Below are positions 12,939 through 15,661 of a stretch of 15,661 nucleotides of DNA, in pieces. The notes below the pieces were generated by a model. It was not told the origin of the DNA. It did no database searches and saw nothing but the letters and a program-made list of their open reading frames with translations. Origin of the DNA: Hyphomonadaceae bacterium UBA2389 (GTDB lineage: Bacteria; Pseudomonadota; Alphaproteobacteria; Caulobacterales; Aquidulcibacteraceae). The translations under genes were made by a program, and so were the position numbers. The DNA is taken from the NCBI GenBank assembly GCA_002343395.1, contig DDSN01000129.1, positions 5,680 to 21,340 of the forward strand. The letters run 5' to 3'. Position 1 is the first letter of the stretch. Each line of letters starts with the position of its first letter.

Positions 12939-15608
12939 ATGCTGAGCAAGCTTAATTCGCATTTGTCGATCGGCGCACGGCTCTCGCTGATGTCGGCGCT
13001 ATTCGTGGTCGCGTCGGGCGTGGGCGTGGCCACCTTGGTGAGCAACTCCGTTGATCAGATCGGCTTCTCCGAGAAGGAACGGGAAGGCACGGCGTATTTG
13101 CGCCAGCTGTTCGCGGGATGGCAGTCGGGCAACACGAATGTTGGCGATGATGCGCTGAATGAACGGTTTGGCGTGACCGAGGAATTCGCCGCGTTCGCGA
13201 ACGCCGCTGAAGGGGTGGAGCGCGACACCGCCGCATTGACCTTGCTGGTCGCCGTCGCGGACGGCTCGAATCTCACGCTCGATCCGGAACTCGCGACATA
13301 CAACTTGCAAGACGCTATCGCGATTCGAATTCCTCAAATGTTGGCGGAAGAGGGCAAGGTCGACGCTGCCGTGGAATCCACCGGCGATCCGGAACGTGCT
13401 TTCAAGCTGTATGCGGCGTTGAGCGGCCTGTCGCAGCTCACGGACAACGCCGCAGACGCACTTGGCCGAGCGATTGAAAACGATGACTCGGGGCATGCTT
13501 CGGCGGATCTGACGCGCCTTCAGCAGGAGCTGCGGGCCATCGGCCATGCGATGGTCGACGAGGAACGCGCGTCGATTGCCGGCGCAACGTCGATCGCGTC
13601 GAGCACCACGGAAGCAGATTTCCCGCGCATTTCTTCAGAATCCTTTGACGCCGCCGCGGGCGATCTCGACGTGATGTTGAAGCACCGCATCGACGGCTTG
13701 TGGATGACGTTGTGGATGCAGCTGGGCCTGGTGGGCCTCACCCTTGCAGCGGCCGGTGCGGTCGCGGCGTTGATTGGCCGCCATGCGTCTAAGACGTTTA
13801 GTGAATCGACGGCGAAGAGCGCGGCGTTCGCCACGTCAGCCGCCGCGATGATGATGATCGATCGCGACTTCAAGGTGACGTACGTCAACGAATCAACCAG
13901 GAAGCTGCTGCGCGACAACGCCGACGCGTTCCGCAAGATTTGGCCGACGTTTGATCCAGAGCGCGTTGTCGGATCATGCATCGACATGTTCCACAAGAAC
14001 CCGGCGCACCAGCGCCAACTTCTCTCCGATCCATCGCGTCTGCCGTATCGGACCGACATCACGATTGGCGACCTGAAAATTCAGCTGAATGTCAGCGGCA
14101 TCTTTGATGAGCGCCGCAACTACATCGGTAACGTGCTCGAATGGGCGGACGTCACGTCGACGCGTCTGAACTCTGGCATGCTGGACGCGCTTGGGCGCTC
14201 GCAGGCGATCATCGAGTTCAATATGGACGGAACGATCGTCAACGCGAACCCGAACTTCTGCCAGACGCTCGGCTACTCGCTTGATGAAATCAAAGGCAAG
14301 CATCACTCGATGTTCGCCGAGCCAGAGTACGCGCGCAGCCCGGAATACAAAGCGTTTTGGGACAAACTTAATCGCGGCGAGTTCGACGCGGGCAAATACC
14401 GGCGTCTCGGCAAGGGCGGTCGCGAGATTTGGATCGAAGCGACGTACAACCCGATCCTCGACGGCAACGGCAAGGCCTTCAAGGTCGTCAAGTTCGCCAG
14501 CGACATCACCAAGATCGAGCACGACCGCAAGGCGGCCGAAGCCGAGCGCGCTGCGCGCGCGGAAGAGCAGGCGCGTGTGGTGCGCGGCCTGGCGGATGGG
14601 TTGGGCGAACTCGCGGGCGGCAATCTGACGGCGCGCATCGATCAACCGTTCCCGGGCGAGTACGAGAAGCTGCGCAGCGACTACAACAGCGCGATGGCTT
14701 CGCTGCAGGAAGCGATGAAAACCATCGTCGTCAACGCCGGCGGCATTCGCACGGGCGCCGGCGAAATCAGCCAGGCCTCGGACGATCTCTCACGGCGCAC
14801 CGAGCAACAAGCGGCCAGCCTCGAGGAAACAGCCGCCGCGCTCGACGAGATCACGGCGACGGTGCGCAAGACGGCCGACGGCTCCAAGCAGGCCAACAGC
14901 GTGGTGGCGACGGCGCGCTCGGACGCGGAATCGTCCGGACAGGTTGTGCAAGAGGCGGTCGCGGCGATGGCCGAGATCGAAAAATCCTCCAACCAAATTT
15001 CGCAGATTATCGGCGTCATCGACGAGATCGCGTTCCAGACCAACTTATTGGCGTTGAACGCGGGCGTCGAAGCGGCGCGCGCCGGCGAGGCGGGACGCGG
15101 ATTCGCGGTCGTCGCCTCCGAAGTGCGCGCGCTCGCGCAACGCTCGTCGGAAGCGGCCAAGGAGATCAAGGGTCTCATTTCAGCCAGCTCGCAACACGTC
15201 GGCACGGGCGTGGAGCTCGTCGGCGAAGCGGGCAAGGCGCTGCAAGGCATCGTCACCAAGGTGAACGAGATCAGCGGGCTGGTGTCGGAAATCGCCGCCT
15301 CGGCGCAAGAGCAAGCGACCGCGCTCGCGGAAGTGAATACGGCGATCAACCAAATGGACCAGGTCACGCAGCAAAACGCGGCGATGGTCGAGGAATCGAC
15401 GGCGGCAAGTCACTCGCTGACGCAAGAAGCCGACGAGCTGATGCATCTGATTTCGCGCTTCCAGACCGGCGCCGCCGCGCAGATCAAGAGTCCCCCGACA
15501 AAGGCGAAGCCCACGGGTCAGCCAGTGCAGCAGCAAAAACAACGGGTCGCGCAGTTCGCGAGCAGCGGCTCGGCGGCGCTCAAGGACGACGACTGGCAGG
15601 AATTCTAA
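12939..15608 (+). CDS. Methyl-accepting chemotaxis protein with helical periplasmic sensor and two PAS domains
   Basis: An 889-residue inner-membrane receptor. TM1 is at about 14-35. A largely helical periplasmic domain at 36-256 includes NLTLDPELATYNLQDAIAIR, and TM2 is at about 257-280. PAS 1 spans about 290-410 (MMMIDRDFKVTYVNES) and PAS 2 about 415-530 (GTIVNANPNFCQTLGYSLDE ... VKFASDITKIE). A HAMP-like segment at 546-600 (GELAGGNLTARID) is followed by the signalling hairpin with its conserved tip DEIAFQTNLLALNAGVEAAR at about 695-714. It would control a CheA/CheW array. The C-terminus DDWQEF resembles the xWxxF peptide that tethers CheR/CheB. ATG 12939 was chosen because AGGGG lies 6 nt upstream; the frame stays open to 12801. 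The HAMP-like part lies after the PAS pair instead of directly after TM2. A probable STAS chemotaxis gene follows 15 bp downstream. The PAS ligand is unknown; redox or heme sensing would be a guess. Confidence 0.95.
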   Translation: MLSKLNSHLSIGARLSLMSALFVVASGVGVATLVSNSVDQIGFSEKEREGTAYLRQLFAGWQSGNTNVGDDALNERFGVTEEFAAFANAAEGVERDTAALTLLVAVADGSNLTLDPELATYNLQDAIAIRIPQMLAEEGKVDAAVESTGDPERAFKLYAALSGLSQLTDNAADALGRAIENDDSGHASADLTRLQQELRAIGHAMVDEERASIAGATSIASSTTEADFPRISSESFDAAAGDLDVMLKHRIDGLWMTLWMQLGLVGLTLAAAGAVAALIGRHASKTFSESTAKSAAFATSAAAMMMIDRDFKVTYVNESTRKLLRDNADAFRKIWPTFDPERVVGSCIDMFHKNPAHQRQLLSDPSRLPYRTDITIGDLKIQLNVSGIFDERRNYIGNVLEWADVTSTRLNSGMLDALGRSQAIIEFNMDGTIVNANPNFCQTLGYSLDEIKGKHHSMFAEPEYARSPEYKAFWDKLNRGEFDAGKYRRLGKGGREIWIEATYNPILDGNGKAFKVVKFASDITKIEHDRKAAEAERAARAEEQARVVRGLADGLGELAGGNLTARIDQPFPGEYEKLRSDYNSAMASLQEAMKTIVVNAGGIRTGAGEISQASDDLSRRTEQQAASLEETAAALDEITATVRKTADGSKQANSVVATARSDAESSGQVVQEAVAAMAEIEKSSNQISQIIGVIDEIAFQTNLLALNAGVEAARAGEAGRGFAVVASEVRALAQRSSEAAKEIKGLISASSQHVGTGVELVGEAGKALQGIVTKVNEISGLVSEIAASAQEQATALAEVNTAINQMDQVTQQNAAMVEESTAASHSLTQEADELMHLISRFQTGAAAQIKSPPTKAKPTGQPVQQQKQRVAQFASSGSAALKDDDWQEF

Positions 15609-15623
15609 CGCGGAGGCCGGCCC

Positions 15624-15661
15624 ATGAAACTGGCTCCTGTTCTAGATTTAAGCGCCGCCAA
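15624..15661 (+). CDS. Start of a gene, probably a small STAS-domain chemotaxis protein (partial)
   Basis: ATG 15624 has a strong GGAGG site 8 nt upstream and opens a frame reading MKLAPVLDLSAA to the window edge. This opening and its place 15 bp after a chemotaxis receptor match small STAS-domain proteins that precede cheY/cheA in alphaproteobacterial che clusters. Only 12 residues are visible, so the product call depends on context. Confidence 0.55.
   Translation, partial: MKLAPVLDLSAA

Noticed and set aside
1..15661. CRISPR array or insertion sequence
   Set aside because: No regularly spaced repeats of CRISPR type and no transposase-like frame or matching terminal repeats were found by eye.

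Overview
The window looks like alphaproteobacterial DNA, probably from the Caulobacterales/Hyphomonadaceae side of the class. The reasons are high GC with strong G/C at third codon positions, an alphaproteobacterial-style relaxase of the DUF3363 type, a chemotaxis receptor ending in an xWxxF-type tail followed by what looks like a small STAS chemotaxis gene, and an OprB-type porin. The taxonomic placement is an inference from gene content, not a measurement.

Two regions are separated by a tRNA-Gly(GCC) gene on the minus strand at 10898-10972. Everything to its left (1-10897) reads as an integrated mobile island lying against the 3' end of the tRNA. Everything to its right (10973-15661) reads as ordinary chromosome.

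Island, left part (1-4875): the tail of a HipB-like antitoxin overlaps a HipA-family kinase with an unusual basic tail. Next come a small conserved protein and a structured non-coding stretch that is a good oriT candidate. A complete DUF3363-type relaxase follows, then a convergent excisionase-like HTH gene, and about 460 bp of non-coding DNA full of direct and inverted repeats. No coupling protein, type IV secretion gene, replication initiator, partition gene or integrase is visible, so this is either a mobilizable element or the remains of a larger ICE.

Island, cargo (4876-10722): a minus-strand two-gene operon has an exported coiled-coil/TPR protein joined by a 4-bp GTGA overlap to a TIR protein with a transmembrane segment and a Cys-rich C-terminal ectodomain. 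Divergent to it are a helical protein of unknown function (DUF5677/HEPN-like features) and a PD-(D/E)XK-like predicted nuclease. After these come a 38-codon ORF and a frameshifted gene of unknown function. Much of the TPR gene has clearly lower GC than its surroundings (two sampled lines near 47% against about 70% for a relaxase line). The TIR/TPR pair is the best candidate for an undescribed system: a cytosolic putative NADase domain tethered through the inner membrane to a periplasmic sensor pair.

Island end (10820-10900): three copies of GGTAGCAA, two direct and one inverted, sit beside the tRNA 3' end. This arrangement is expected for integrase arm-type sites at an attachment junction.

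Chromosomal side (10973-15661): an OprB-like porin, a small secreted protein whose ATG directly follows a 28-bp hairpin, a large methyl-accepting chemotaxis protein with two PAS domains, and the first codons of a probable STAS-domain chemotaxis gene that runs off the window.
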